Shown one piece after another: positions 33,849-42,117 of a stretch of 63,636 bases of DNA. A model generated the notes under the pieces. It did not search any database, had not been told where the DNA came from, and saw only the letters and a program-made list of their open reading frames with translations. The translations under genes were made by a program, and so were the position numbers. The DNA comes from a virus. Each line of letters begins with the position of its first letter. The first letter of the stretch is position 1. The stretch is taken from IMG/VR virus record IMGVR_UViG_3300050821_010780, positions 1-63,636 of that record; one strand, given 5' to 3'.

Positions 33849-34457
33849 TTACATCCCTTGACGATTTGGATTGCACCCACCGAACGGATCATTGTCCTTT
33901 GCAAGGTTATCATCAACCTTTACATCTACCTTACCAAGCTGAAGATCTTCTTTCATTGCATATGGGGAATTCTGTCTCTTCTCCGTTATCTTATCGTTGA
34001 TATAGCGCTTTATATCTTCCGGAAGATCATTTGCTTCGGGAAGATTTTCCTTCACCGATTTCAGTTTTAGCAGGTCGTGTATTACCGCTTCAATAGATGT
34101 TCCTGGATGTGCATCAACATAGTTATCAATAAATGTTTTCAGCTCCGGGATCTTGGAAAAGACATCTTCCTTGGTATCTTGCGCTTGCTTAATCTGTTTG
34201 AGATATTCAGTAAGTCCGGTGCGTTGCTTAAAATTTTCAACAGCTTCCTGAACTGTCGAAAACTTACCTTTATTTCCCAGAATGCTATTGATCTGATCGT
34301 ATATAGAATTACTATCAGCTTTTGTTGTCGTAATGGCCTGTTGACTTTTTGCAAAGTCATTTAACCAATCTGGAATAATTTCAGAACGAGAAAATGAGCC
34401 ATTATCTCTCGATATAGTTGATAATGAACGTGCAGTAAATTTTTTGTCATTAGCCAT
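33849..34457 (-). CDS. Helical late protein, unknown function (202 aa)
   Basis: The start is set at the ATG at 34457 (MANDKKFTARSLSTISRDNG), since the longer frame runs through the divergent promoter region of the HNH gene. The protein is helical and charged, with GKFSTVQEAVENFKQRTGLT and PELKTFIDNYVDAHPGTSIE. It ends with a small Gly/Asn motif DPFGGCNPNRQGM. The late motif (34464-34476) ends 6 nt upstream of the ATG. No family recognised. Confidence 0.6.
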   Translation of the reverse strand: MANDKKFTARSLSTISRDNGSFSRSEIIPDWLNDFAKSQQAITTTKADSNSIYDQINSILGNKGKFSTVQEAVENFKQRTGLTEYLKQIKQAQDTKEDVFSKIPELKTFIDNYVDAHPGTSIEAVIHDLLKLKSVKENLPEANDLPEDIKRYINDKITEKRQNSPYAMKEDLQLGKVDVKVDDNLAKDNDPFGGCNPNRQGM

Positions 34458-34463
34458 ACAGGA

Positions 34464-34476
34464 ATGCAAGATTATT
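34464..34476 (-). promoter_or_regulatory. Putative late promoter in the divergent HNH/late-gene gap
   Basis: Plus-strand ATGC-AAG-ATTATT; minus-strand AATAAT-CTT-GCAT, 6 nt before the ATG at 34457. It sits back-to-back with a sigma70-like promoter on the other strand. Confidence 0.45.
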
Positions 34477-34487
34477 GACCTAATAAC

Positions 34488-34515
34488 TTGACAATAGTAT
34501 CGCAGATGATATATT
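34488..34515 (+). promoter_or_regulatory. Sigma70-like promoter for the HNH endonuclease
   Basis: TTGACA at 34488-34493, a 16-nt spacer, then TATATT at 34510-34515. About 20 nt downstream is the HNH start, with AGGAAG (34523-34528) as the ribosome-binding site. Confidence 0.65.
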
Positions 34516-34535
34516 ATTATGTAGGAAGTCATAAA

Positions 34536-35399
34536 ATGAAATCTAAAGAATGCTCAAAATGCCATGTAGAAAAACCAGAAACAGTTGAATTTTTCAGAAT
34601 GAGAAAACGCAAAGATAAAGAAGGATTATTCTTTTTGGCGTGTTGCAAAGACTGTGAAAAAAAGTATGATGAAGAATATAGGGAGAAAAATAAAGACGCA
34701 ATTAATGAACGTAAAAGAAAATCCTACCATAAAGATCCGAGTAAACACGCGATGAGTTCAAAAAAATGGCGCCAAAATAATCCAGATAAGGTTAGAAATC
34801 GTAATGTAAAATGGAGAAAGGATAATCCGAATTATGGTTTGCAATGGTTAAAAGATAATCCAGAAAAAGCAAACGCAAGTTCAAAAAAATGGAAGAAGAA
34901 TAATCCAGATATGGTTAATGAATATAGTGCCAAATGGAGAAGTGATAATCCGGATAAAGTAAGAGCAATGAGGCGGAGGGCCGAAAGAAAGAGAAGAGCA
35001 ACGGATCCTGCATTTAGACTTCGTAGAAATGCATCAAATTCAGCATATAAAATGCTCAAATCTCGTGGATTAGACAAACAAGGAAAATCTATGCTTGATC
35101 ACGTAGATTGGACACCTGAACAATTTGCTCAACACATAGAAAATCTTTGGTCTCATCCCGATAATCTTGATGAGAATGGTAATATATGGATGAATTGGGA
35201 TAATCATGGAGTGTATAATCCGAATATAAAAACTTGGCACGTGGATCACATAAAGCCACATTCAGATTTCTATTACCTATCACCAGAAGATCCGACATTT
35301 AAGGAGTGCTGGTCTCTATCAAATTTGCGACCGTTAGAAGCAAAACAAAACATATTGGATGGTATCAAAAGAACTCGTCATATCACCAATCAAGAATAG
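34536..35399 (+). CDS. HNH homing endonuclease with tandem basic repeats (287 aa)
   Basis: This is the only plus-strand gene. The start ATG at 34536 has AGGAAG upstream and a consensus-like promoter. Residues 1-45 hold a zinc-ribbon-like region (CSKCHVEKPE, CCKDCEKKY). Several tandem repeats with the core KW(R/K)xxNP(D/E)(K/M) follow (about residues 70-150), likely DNA contacts. The C-terminal HNH domain reads IKTWHVDHIKPHSDF and CWSLSNLRPLEAKQNI. The gene ends 10 nt inside the 3' end of the convergent 35390 gene. A mobile free-standing gene that stays under host-type transcription, so it may be expressed early. Confidence 0.88.
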   Translation: MKSKECSKCHVEKPETVEFFRMRKRKDKEGLFFLACCKDCEKKYDEEYREKNKDAINERKRKSYHKDPSKHAMSSKKWRQNNPDKVRNRNVKWRKDNPNYGLQWLKDNPEKANASSKKWKKNNPDMVNEYSAKWRSDNPDKVRAMRRRAERKRRATDPAFRLRRNASNSAYKMLKSRGLDKQGKSMLDHVDWTPEQFAQHIENLWSHPDNLDENGNIWMNWDNHGVYNPNIKTWHVDHIKPHSDFYYLSPEDPTFKECWSLSNLRPLEAKQNILDGIKRTRHITNQE

Positions 35400-36271
35400 T
35401 ATTGCGAAGCATAATCGCCCTTACCATCACTTACGTCCCATTTCTCTTTACTTTCAGGTGGGAATAAACGATCACGACGAACAAAATATCCCATATCAGA
35501 AAGAAGTTGTGTTAGCTCTATTTGCTCTCTTTTGGAAAGATCATACTCTTTTACTTGATGCGCATACATATTTTCTATGTCGTGGCCTCCTGAAACCATT
35601 CCGTTGATCATTGTTCGTGCAATAGTTGAGATTAGAAGAGGAACGGTTACAATTATACTACCTACGTGAGTTTGCTTGGCTTCTTTTACTATGCCAGCCT
35701 TCTCATCAGCGCTATGCTTATATTGCTTCATCAAGTTTTCTTTTGCTTTCTCCAATCTTGGAAGTGCATCATATATCTCTCTACGAAGAGCTTCAAATGC
35801 TGCAATATCTATCTTACCGAGATAATCACCAGAGATCATCTTTGACATCTCATTATCAACTCGTTTGAGATATGAAAGAACTCTCTCAATCCCGAGTATT
35901 TGTTTCCCATCGTGTCTTGGAATTTCTTGCAGTCTTGCTTTTGCCCATTCAATTGCGCCATCTGGTTTGACGGATTTTGTATCCCAAGGATCGGCAACTT
36001 CCAATGTCGATACATCGTTCTTATCTTTCTTTGTTGTCTTTTCTTCAACTTCAATATCACTATCAGTTGATACTTCGAGAGGAATTTCAGCATCCGATCC
36101 GGGAAGTGGTGCAAGCTTAAATACAACCTCCGTTTCTTTTGGTTCTTGATGAAGCTCAACCACATCTTCCATATCGGGTTTCTCTTCATATAGGATAACC
36201 TCATCATCCTTGCCAAGATCTTTGAGATCATTGATTTCCATCATATCCTGCGCTGATTTATATAGAGCCAT
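35390..36271 (-). CDS. Late protein with acidic N-terminus and hydrophobic segment (293 aa)
   Basis: The start is placed at the ATG at 36271 (MALYKSAQDMMEINDLKDLG), which follows a CGAGGA ribosome-binding site. An ATG 24 nt earlier lies inside the promoter motif and is rejected. K5-S6-A7-Q8 matches the K-x-A-Q motif of other late proteins. Residues 20-90 are acidic (EEKPDMEDVVELHQEPKETE). Helices and a moderately hydrophobic stretch follow (VGSIIVTVPLLISTIARTMI). Function not recognised. Confidence 0.6.
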   Translation of the reverse strand: MALYKSAQDMMEINDLKDLGKDDEVILYEEKPDMEDVVELHQEPKETEVVFKLAPLPGSDAEIPLEVSTDSDIEVEEKTTKKDKNDVSTLEVADPWDTKSVKPDGAIEWAKARLQEIPRHDGKQILGIERVLSYLKRVDNEMSKMISGDYLGKIDIAAFEALRREIYDALPRLEKAKENLMKQYKHSADEKAGIVKEAKQTHVGSIIVTVPLLISTIARTMINGMVSGGHDIENMYAHQVKEYDLSKREQIELTQLLSDMGYFVRRDRLFPPESKEKWDVSDGKGDYASQYYS

Positions 36272-36288
36272 TGTTAGTCCTCGTTGCA

Positions 36289-36301
36289 ATGCCAAAATAT
36301 G
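36289..36301 (-). promoter_or_regulatory. Putative late promoter, identical to the capsid one
   Basis: Plus-strand ATGC-CAA-AATATG, the same 13 nt as at 9059-9071. It lies 17 nt before the ATG at 36271. Confidence 0.55.
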
Positions 36302-36307
36302 GGTATC

Positions 36308-36739
36308 TTACGCCTTTTTGACCATCTCTTCAAATAATGAAGCCATTTGATAAGTGTTGTTATATGAGTTTGTGGTGGTGTTGGGATTTTCTCCGATATA
36401 ACCACCATAATAACCGGATGGGTATGCAAAAATACCTTCGGAACCGACCTGACCATACATATTGGAATATGCTGGCGCTGGTGTAAATACATCCTTCCTT
36501 TTCTTCATCTTTATTCGTTTTCGAAGCTTTCGCTTCATAAACTCTTTGAATTCCTTAAACTCGCTTCCATCTCGTTGATGATTTTGCATACGATCAAGAT
36601 CTCTATCTCTATCGATCATCACTCCTGTATTACCGTATTCATTGAATGGATACATTTGCTCATTGTATGATTGACTGCCCGCAAAATAAGCATAGCTATG
36701 CAACTGGTATTGTTCAGCAAAATAGTTAGGCTTTTTCAT
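36308..36739 (-). CDS. Tyr-rich small late protein (143 aa)
   Basis: The N-terminal 40 residues are aromatic and polar (NYFAEQYQLHSYAYFAGSQS). A basic helix follows (EFKEFKEFMKRKLRKRIKMK), then a Tyr/Gly/Asn-rich, probably disordered, segment (GSEGIFAYPSGYYGGYIGEN) and a short terminal helix MASLFEEMVKKA. The start overlaps the upstream stop as ATGA. The many tyrosines make it a possible substrate of the window's phosphatase or kinase-like proteins, which is speculative. Confidence 0.55.
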   Translation of the reverse strand: MKKPNYFAEQYQLHSYAYFAGSQSYNEQMYPFNEYGNTGVMIDRDRDLDRMQNHQRDGSEFKEFKEFMKRKLRKRIKMKKRKDVFTPAPAYSNMYGQVGSEGIFAYPSGYYGGYIGENPNTTTNSYNNTYQMASLFEEMVKKA

Positions 36740-37668
36740 TTCGCCTTCTCTTGCACCAGGTGCATTTTCTTGATCCCATCGAGTATCTTCTTGCGCTTCT
36801 TTCGTCGTTTTTTCCTAAACTCGGAAACACTTTTAACTTTGCCCTCGTTCATTGCGGAATACATTCCCTCACCGTAATCAAAATTACGTTTCAACTGTGC
36901 TTCTTTTACTGACTTCTTGGCAAAGTATGGATATAGTTTCTCGGTTATTGGAATTGCATCCCAAAGATTGGTCTTCTCAATTAACCATATTGCACGTTCT
37001 GGATTTTTATCAAGTGCTTTATCGATATATCTTGACACATACTGTTGAGATGAATGTTGAAGAAATGCCTTGTTTTCCGATATCCATTTAATGATCCCTG
37101 GATCAACATCAAAATCAAGTTTGGACGCAAGATAGATTGTGCGGATTATTCGATTGGTATTATGTCGAAAGGTCGTATCCGGATCAAGACAAGTGCGAAT
37201 AATCTTTTGCTCGATATCTTTAATGCCCTTATGAGTTGGATCTTTGATTGTCTTTAAATCAAGTGTCATTAATAGCGTATTGATTGTAAAGTCGCGCGAA
37301 AACTGTTCTCGTTCTATACTTGTTGGTTTTTTTATTCCGAGGTTTTGGAGGTATGTGTCAATATGAGGCAAAATAAAAAAGCTTGAAAAGTCTATTTTGA
37401 GCGTATTTTTACCAGATCCAAGCCATAGACTTATATGACCATCATCAAATCTTTTGACCTTAATTGAATATTGTTCCTTTAACTCATTAATTGTTTTGAT
37501 AGCGAGTTTATGTATATCTATCGAACCATTGGTTATATCAATGTCTGATAATCTATCGAGACGGTTTAGCACTTTATCCCTAACGGTCCCGCCACAAATC
37601 ATAGGTTCTGGAAACCTATTTTGCTTTGATATCCTATCAATTATATTAAGCAGATCTCTTAATTTCAT
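36736..37668 (-). CDS. Poly(A) polymerase/CCA-adding enzyme-like nucleotidyltransferase (310 aa)
   Basis: The protein has the class II nucleotidyltransferase signature. EPMICGGTVRDKVLNR gives the GG (26-27) and RD (30-31), and LSDIDITNG gives the catalytic DxD (42 and 44). REQFSRDFTINTLLMTLD fits the RRDFTINALA motif, with TCLDPDTTFRHNTNRIIRTI as the RNA-binding ERxxxE-like region. The start is set at the ATG at 37668 (MKLRDLLNII), 23 nt inside the end of the upstream nuclease gene. The enzyme could repair tRNA 3' ends (CCA) or add poly(A) tails. The Lys/Arg-rich tail (KKRRKKRKKILDGIKK) fits RNA binding. Confidence 0.85.
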   Translation of the reverse strand: MKLRDLLNIIDRISKQNRFPEPMICGGTVRDKVLNRLDRLSDIDITNGSIDIHKLAIKTINELKEQYSIKVKRFDDGHISLWLGSGKNTLKIDFSSFFILPHIDTYLQNLGIKKPTSIEREQFSRDFTINTLLMTLDLKTIKDPTHKGIKDIEQKIIRTCLDPDTTFRHNTNRIIRTIYLASKLDFDVDPGIIKWISENKAFLQHSSQQYVSRYIDKALDKNPERAIWLIEKTNLWDAIPITEKLYPYFAKKSVKEAQLKRNFDYGEGMYSAMNEGKVKSVSEFRKKRRKKRKKILDGIKKMHLVQEKAK

Positions 37669-38596
37669 TATGCATTTGATCCCAGTCCATTTCCCAAATG
37701 AACATAATGTTGTATCCAGCTTTTTTAAGCATATCAAATCTTGATATAGTCAAATTATACAACTCGCCATAAGTTTTTTTAGCTACCTTGTTTAGATCAG
37801 TATGATTATAGACATTAGGATTTCCGTGCCAAAAATCTCCAAGAAACTCATAAATGGTATTAGTATTTTGATCAAATCCATCTGTCGTGATCCATTTCCT
37901 ACCAATCTTAATGTGCACTTGTCTGTGCTCATTATCATTCAATAATCCAAGACTATCTAACCAATCAATTTCTTTTTTTGATACCTTGGTATAACATTTT
38001 GGACATCCGTGTCCTTTGCGATGAGCATCTGGTTTTTGCCAAAATGATCCATGATTTAGAATTGGGCAAATTATCTCAATTTCATCCTTTTGTCCGGTAT
38101 ATACAACTTTTGAGTAATCAAATTTACCTTCGTGGATAATATTCCATTTTTCAATCATCTCGTTCAATTTATTTCTATGTGAATTAGCTTTCTTTATTTT
38201 ACCACACTTATGGCATCCGTGCTTACGAATATGATCTGATGGTTTTTGCCAAAATGATCCGTGCACACGACATATTATTTCCATAGGAATATGCATTTTT
38301 GTATACACTGATTTAGAATAGTCATATGTATTCCCGTGTATAGATATACATTTTCGTATCACTTTACCTTGCGTATAACGAGATTTAGGCTTTCGATTTT
38401 TGCGAGCACATTTGGGACAGTGAGAACCGCGATAATGCACTCTCGGATTTTGCCAAAACCATTCGTGTATTTTGCATCCTATCTCGATCTCGACATGTGC
38501 GCCTAAATATTTTACACGAGAATAGTCATATAAATCTCCGTGCATCTTTACACATCGTTCTATTATCTTTTCTTGTGATGCTTTTATACCTGACAT
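37646..38596 (-). CDS. Zinc-ribbon-repeat (DUF723-like) homing-type nuclease with Vsr-like domain, second copy (316 aa)
   Basis: Three repeats of the HG-x-x-YDYS-x-V-x-Y type are visible (GDLYDYSRVKY, GNTYDYSKSVY, GKFDYSKVVY), each followed by C-x-x-H and a GC-x-x-C or similar pair. A C-terminal nuclease (about residues 200-316) carries NTNTIYEFLGDFWHGNP and YNIMFIWEMDWDQ. It lacks the 13-nt leader shared by the other two copies. It overlaps the 5' end of the poly(A)-polymerase-like gene by 23 nt. Its best use may be as a mobile gene aimed at a neighbouring late gene in related phages. Confidence 0.8.
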   Translation of the reverse strand: MSGIKASQEKIIERCVKMHGDLYDYSRVKYLGAHVEIEIGCKIHEWFWQNPRVHYRGSHCPKCARKNRKPKSRYTQGKVIRKCISIHGNTYDYSKSVYTKMHIPMEIICRVHGSFWQKPSDHIRKHGCHKCGKIKKANSHRNKLNEMIEKWNIIHEGKFDYSKVVYTGQKDEIEIICPILNHGSFWQKPDAHRKGHGCPKCYTKVSKKEIDWLDSLGLLNDNEHRQVHIKIGRKWITTDGFDQNTNTIYEFLGDFWHGNPNVYNHTDLNKVAKKTYGELYNLTISRFDMLKKAGYNIMFIWEMDWDQMHNEIKRSA

Positions 38597-38599
38597 TCA

Positions 38600-40192
38600 T
38601 TACCTTACCGGTGGTGCTGCGGGACCTGGTCTTTCAACCTGAACGGGTTGCGCAGCCAATTCTTCCGCAGGAGCCTCCACTGTTGCTTCCGGTTTGGATT
38701 TATCAACAAGCTCTTGATCTTGTAGCTTCTTGCGCATTTCTTTACGCTGTTTCTCTTTATTCTCTTCACCTTCAAAATGCTTTTGTAATCCGCTTTCTGG
38801 ACGATCGCTCTTCTCTTCAAGATCGGTTTTGTATGTATCCATATTTCCACGCAATCGAGAAAGCATTATCTCCAAACGAGTATTCGAATAGTTTGAGCTC
38901 TCCAAATTCTTCTGAATGACTTCTGATAGCTCGGAAAAGAAAGGAGCAATATTCAGTTTATCCATCATCATATCAACAAGCGATAGCTTTCTCACTATCT
39001 CCCTATTCTTGAATATGAAGCTAACCTCTTCTAACTCTTGAACAACATCATTAATCGATACATTCGCTAATGCACTATCAACAAGCGCATCAACATTCCT
39101 TTCTTGTGGTTGTTTCTTTTGATCGGTTTTTTGATCCGGCTTTCTCGCAGGCGCCTCAACTTCCAAATCCCTTGTAGGCGGTTTGGGAGGAATTGGTTGT
39201 CCAGCTGGCATTGCTTGCGCTTCAACAACCAATTCTTTTTCGTCTTCGGGAACGATTATTTGATCAAGCAAAACATCTTCATCTACTTCTATCTCATCTT
39301 TTGCTTGGTTTTTGTCATCGAAGTTAGTTATTCCAGATCCTTCCAGGTTTTCCAAGAACTCGGATATTGCTTCATCATTAGTTGTTCCGGATGGTAATGT
39401 GGAAGTTTGTGTTGGATCCGCGGCATCAAGTGTTGCGGGATTTGGAATGTTATTGTCAAGCGCTCCAAGACCTTGCGGTTGAGAGCCTCCTGCCGGTGTA
39501 TCTCCCAACTGAAAAGAAAAGTCTCCTGGTGTGTTTTGGGCAAACTTGACCATAAATTCAGACGCACCAGAATAGCCTTGCATCTTCAATATATTCGCTT
39601 GACGAATAATTAGATCAACACAAGTTTGAGCGGAGATTGATATCTTGTTAGATGTTTGTATTTGTTTCTTCAACTCATAGATTGAATGTAATAGCTTCTC
39701 AAATTCTGGTCCAGCAAACATTTGTCCTTGCTGGGAGCTTAAAAGCTTTTCAACCGAATTCAATCTGCCAAGGATCTTCTTTCGTTGTTCCTCAATAATC
39801 CTTCTCTTATCATCCTGCGTTGGAACTGGATTTGCTTTTACTTCTGTTGGAATTGCAGCCATCTGATCATTGATTGATTTGATTGGACTTGGGACCGTTG
39901 ATATTGGATTTGGTAGGAAATAATTTAGATCATCATTAACATAGTAGCGATTATTTTGTGCCTGTTTGTATTTCAAGTAGTCCCCACTCTCATAGTATTT
40001 CAGCCAGTTTAGGAAGGAAAGTTTTTCAACCTTTTCCCAATCTTTTGTTAGGTCGTTTATCGCTTCTAATTTTGTCGAGCCAAAATGAACCTTTGAATAT
40101 ATATCCCTAAATGTCTGCATCCATTTTGAGATATCGTATCTTGGTCCAGTATTAAAGTATTCAGAATAGTTTGGATAGGCTGTTAGACGCAT
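38600..40192 (-). CDS. Large multidomain late protein with Pro/Ala-rich linkers (530 aa)
   Basis: An aromatic N-terminus (YPNYSEYFNTGPRYDISKWM) is followed by helices, a K-x-A-Q motif (FMVKFAQNTPG near residue 218) and a Pro/Gly/Ala/Gln linker (residues 220-290). A helical segment follows (NDEAISEFLENLEGSGITNF), then an acidic linker with the Pro-rich VEAQAMPAGQPIPPKPPTRD and a Lys/Glu-rich C-terminal coil (GEENKEKQRKEMRKKLQDQE) ending PGPAAPPVR. It has an AAAGG ribosome-binding site and a promoter motif (40208-40220). No fold was recognised. It may be a head or neck component. Confidence 0.6.
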   Translation of the reverse strand: MRLTAYPNYSEYFNTGPRYDISKWMQTFRDIYSKVHFGSTKLEAINDLTKDWEKVEKLSFLNWLKYYESGDYLKYKQAQNNRYYVNDDLNYFLPNPISTVPSPIKSINDQMAAIPTEVKANPVPTQDDKRRIIEEQRKKILGRLNSVEKLLSSQQGQMFAGPEFEKLLHSIYELKKQIQTSNKISISAQTCVDLIIRQANILKMQGYSGASEFMVKFAQNTPGDFSFQLGDTPAGGSQPQGLGALDNNIPNPATLDAADPTQTSTLPSGTTNDEAISEFLENLEGSGITNFDDKNQAKDEIEVDEDVLLDQIIVPEDEKELVVEAQAMPAGQPIPPKPPTRDLEVEAPARKPDQKTDQKKQPQERNVDALVDSALANVSINDVVQELEEVSFIFKNREIVRKLSLVDMMMDKLNIAPFFSELSEVIQKNLESSNYSNTRLEIMLSRLRGNMDTYKTDLEEKSDRPESGLQKHFEGEENKEKQRKEMRKKLQDQELVDKSKPEATVEAPAEELAAQPVQVERPGPAAPPVR

Positions 40193-40207
40193 ATAGACCT
40201 TTCTATA

Positions 40208-40220
40208 ATGCAGAATTATG
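40208..40220 (-). promoter_or_regulatory. Putative late promoter ATATT-like-N3-GCAT
   Basis: Plus-strand ATGC-AGA-ATTATG, 15 nt before the ATG at 40192, overlapping the stop of the upstream gene. Confidence 0.4.
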
Positions 40221-40968
40221 GATTGAGCTTATTTTCTATCTGATCTTCAAGCTTCTTGACGATTTCTAATCGAGTTTCAATGGGTATAATAGTAGTATCT
40301 ACTGGCTTTATAGCTTGCATTTTATTTTCCCATAGCTCCATAAATCGAAGACTGGTATCATAATCAAGCATTGTCAAGATCTCTCGAATGATATCATAGA
40401 CCATATTCATATGAGTATCAAGAACTTGGATATTGATATTGTTCTGAATATTGATTTGTTCATTATTTAGGTTAGGAGGATTAAGAATTGCATCATACTT
40501 GGAAAGTATATCGGAAAGAGCGCTAAACCATTCAATAATCGTTCTATCAGCCTTGAAATTTCGCGGATCTTCTTGAATGATGTCATACATTTGCGACATA
40601 CGCTCTTGTGCATTAACTACCATCTTTTTGACAATCGTGCGTATATCTATCTCGCTGTCAATATACTTTTCAAGTGCTTTGTGATATGATGGGGAGCTAA
40701 TTATTTCGTCTCTTAATTCTTCATTAGGAGATTTGACTTTGACAAGATCATCCTTTATGTGAGTATAGATATCGAGATATTCATCTTGGAACTTCTTAAT
40801 TGTCTTCTCTGATAGAATAAATTTCTGCTCATTGATATCACTATATGTTGCAGATAACCATTCGTGAATATCTTTTGGAGTAATACCTATTAGCAACTTG
40901 CTAATAATCTCTTCCTTATTCGGATGTTCAAGTATATTTTGGACTATGTTTTGTTTTAGCTTGGTCAT
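40216..40968 (-). CDS. Helical protein, possible small terminase/HTH protein (250 aa)
   Basis: Residues 15-60 contain KEEIISKLLIGITPKDIHEW and KFILSEKTIKKFQDEYL, a short helix-turn-helix-like pattern in which an I-G-x-T-P-x-D-I motif precedes a recognition helix. The rest is helical (YIDSEIDIRTIVKKMVVNAQ; DTHMNMVYDIIREILTMLDY). Small terminase subunits have such an N-terminal HTH followed by an oligomerisation coil, and the genes lie upstream of terL in many phages. Here terL is 7 kb downstream. The assignment is tentative. Confidence 0.45.
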   Translation of the reverse strand: MTKLKQNIVQNILEHPNKEEIISKLLIGITPKDIHEWLSATYSDINEQKFILSEKTIKKFQDEYLDIYTHIKDDLVKVKSPNEELRDEIISSPSYHKALEKYIDSEIDIRTIVKKMVVNAQERMSQMYDIIQEDPRNFKADRTIIEWFSALSDILSKYDAILNPPNLNNEQINIQNNINIQVLDTHMNMVYDIIREILTMLDYDTSLRFMELWENKMQAIKPVDTTIIPIETRLEIVKKLEDQIENKLNP

Positions 40969-40969
40969 A

Positions 40970-42091
40970 TTATGCTACCTTTTTGAATTGCCGTTTCCAA
41001 TCGCTTTCCCAAATAGTGATTAGGTTATAACCAGCTTGTTTTAGAAGTTCCTCACGCTTGATTGTATTGTGGTATAGTTCTCCAAAAGTCTTTCCGGTAT
41101 GTCTATGTGTCTTATTATGGTCAAATTTTTCGGGATTACCGTGCCAATAATCACCATAAAACTCGTATACTGTGTTAGTTGTTGGATTATAGGCATCGGT
41201 TTTAATCGTCTTGCCATCAATTTTCAAAATGCTTCCTCGATATTTTTCCGGAATGCCTAAATAATCAAGCCAATTCTTTTCCGATCGTGATGTTCTAGAT
41301 GGACACTTTGGACAACCACTTCCTGATAAATGAACCATTGGTTGTTGTGGAAATGTAATGCTGCAAGTCTTGCATATAATATCTACATCAACTTTTGAAG
41401 CTATATAATGCACTAATGAATAGTTATACTTATCGCCGTGAATACCTATTGCTCTCTCTATAAATATATCAGTATCAATAATTGGAGAACGGCTACACCA
41501 CGGACATCCCTGTCCCTGTAAATGATTACTCGGAAGCTGCGGAAATTGTTTTCCACAAGCACGACAAGACACAATCACCTTATCTTTATTGGTCTTGTAG
41601 ATAACAAACGTATAGTCATACTTATCTCCATGTGTCTTTTTAGCTGTCTTGATAAAAAGTTCTGTTGTTAGAAACTTGCCAGCACAAAATGGACACCCCC
41701 ATCCACGAAGATGGTTATTGACTATCTGCCAAAAATCTAAGCCGCACTCATTACATATGATCTCAATTTTGTCATCTGCTGTTGTATATATAGATTTTGA
41801 ATAATCGAACTTGTCTTTATGTTTATTTTGTGCTTTACAAATAAATTCTTCTGTAGAAGATCTCGATCTTTCTGTTGCTTCCCTACTTTTTTCTTTCCCA
41901 CAATCTTGACATCCCTGTTTAGAAGCCAAATGTTTGTTTGGTTTCTTCCAAAAGGATTTCTTATGCGCCTTACAAAATATCTTGACCGGAATAATAGATG
42001 TTTGATACTCAACTTCTGAGTAGTCGAATTTATTACCGTGAATGCTAATAGCTTTCTTTATGAACTGTTCAGTGGTTAATTTGATTGGCAT
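40970..42091 (-). CDS. Zinc-ribbon-repeat (DUF723-like) homing-type nuclease with Vsr-like domain, third copy (373 aa)
   Basis: Four or more repeats are visible: GNKFDYSEVEYQTS, KDKFDYSKSIY, GDKYDYTFVIY and GDKYNYSLVHY, each followed by I-C-x-x-C/H and GC-x-x-C pairs (GCQDCG, GCPFCA, GCPWCS, GCPKCP). The C-terminal nuclease has TDAYNPTTNTVYEFYGDYWH and YNLITIWESDWKR. It shares the 13-nt leader with the 4530 copy. It sits between a possible small terminase gene and a zinc-ribbon gene. The longer repeat array may give longer target recognition. Confidence 0.8.
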   Translation of the reverse strand: MPIKLTTEQFIKKAISIHGNKFDYSEVEYQTSIIPVKIFCKAHKKSFWKKPNKHLASKQGCQDCGKEKSREATERSRSSTEEFICKAQNKHKDKFDYSKSIYTTADDKIEIICNECGLDFWQIVNNHLRGWGCPFCAGKFLTTELFIKTAKKTHGDKYDYTFVIYKTNKDKVIVSCRACGKQFPQLPSNHLQGQGCPWCSRSPIIDTDIFIERAIGIHGDKYNYSLVHYIASKVDVDIICKTCSITFPQQPMVHLSGSGCPKCPSRTSRSEKNWLDYLGIPEKYRGSILKIDGKTIKTDAYNPTTNTVYEFYGDYWHGNPEKFDHNKTHRHTGKTFGELYHNTIKREELLKQAGYNLITIWESDWKRQFKKVA

Positions 42092-42092
42092 A

Positions 42093-42105
42093 CTTACTAT
42101 ATATC
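42093..42105 (-). promoter_or_regulatory. Shared leader GATATATAGTAAG before a homing nuclease
   Basis: Identical 13-mer to 5420-5432, 1 nt before the ATG at 42091. See that entry. Confidence 0.4.
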
Positions 42106-42117
42106 GATATCAACCAA

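Noticed and set aside
34488-34535. Extension of the HNH gene to the TTG at 34488
   Set aside because: The TTG is part of the TTGACA promoter box and the ATG at 34536 has a Shine-Dalgarno.
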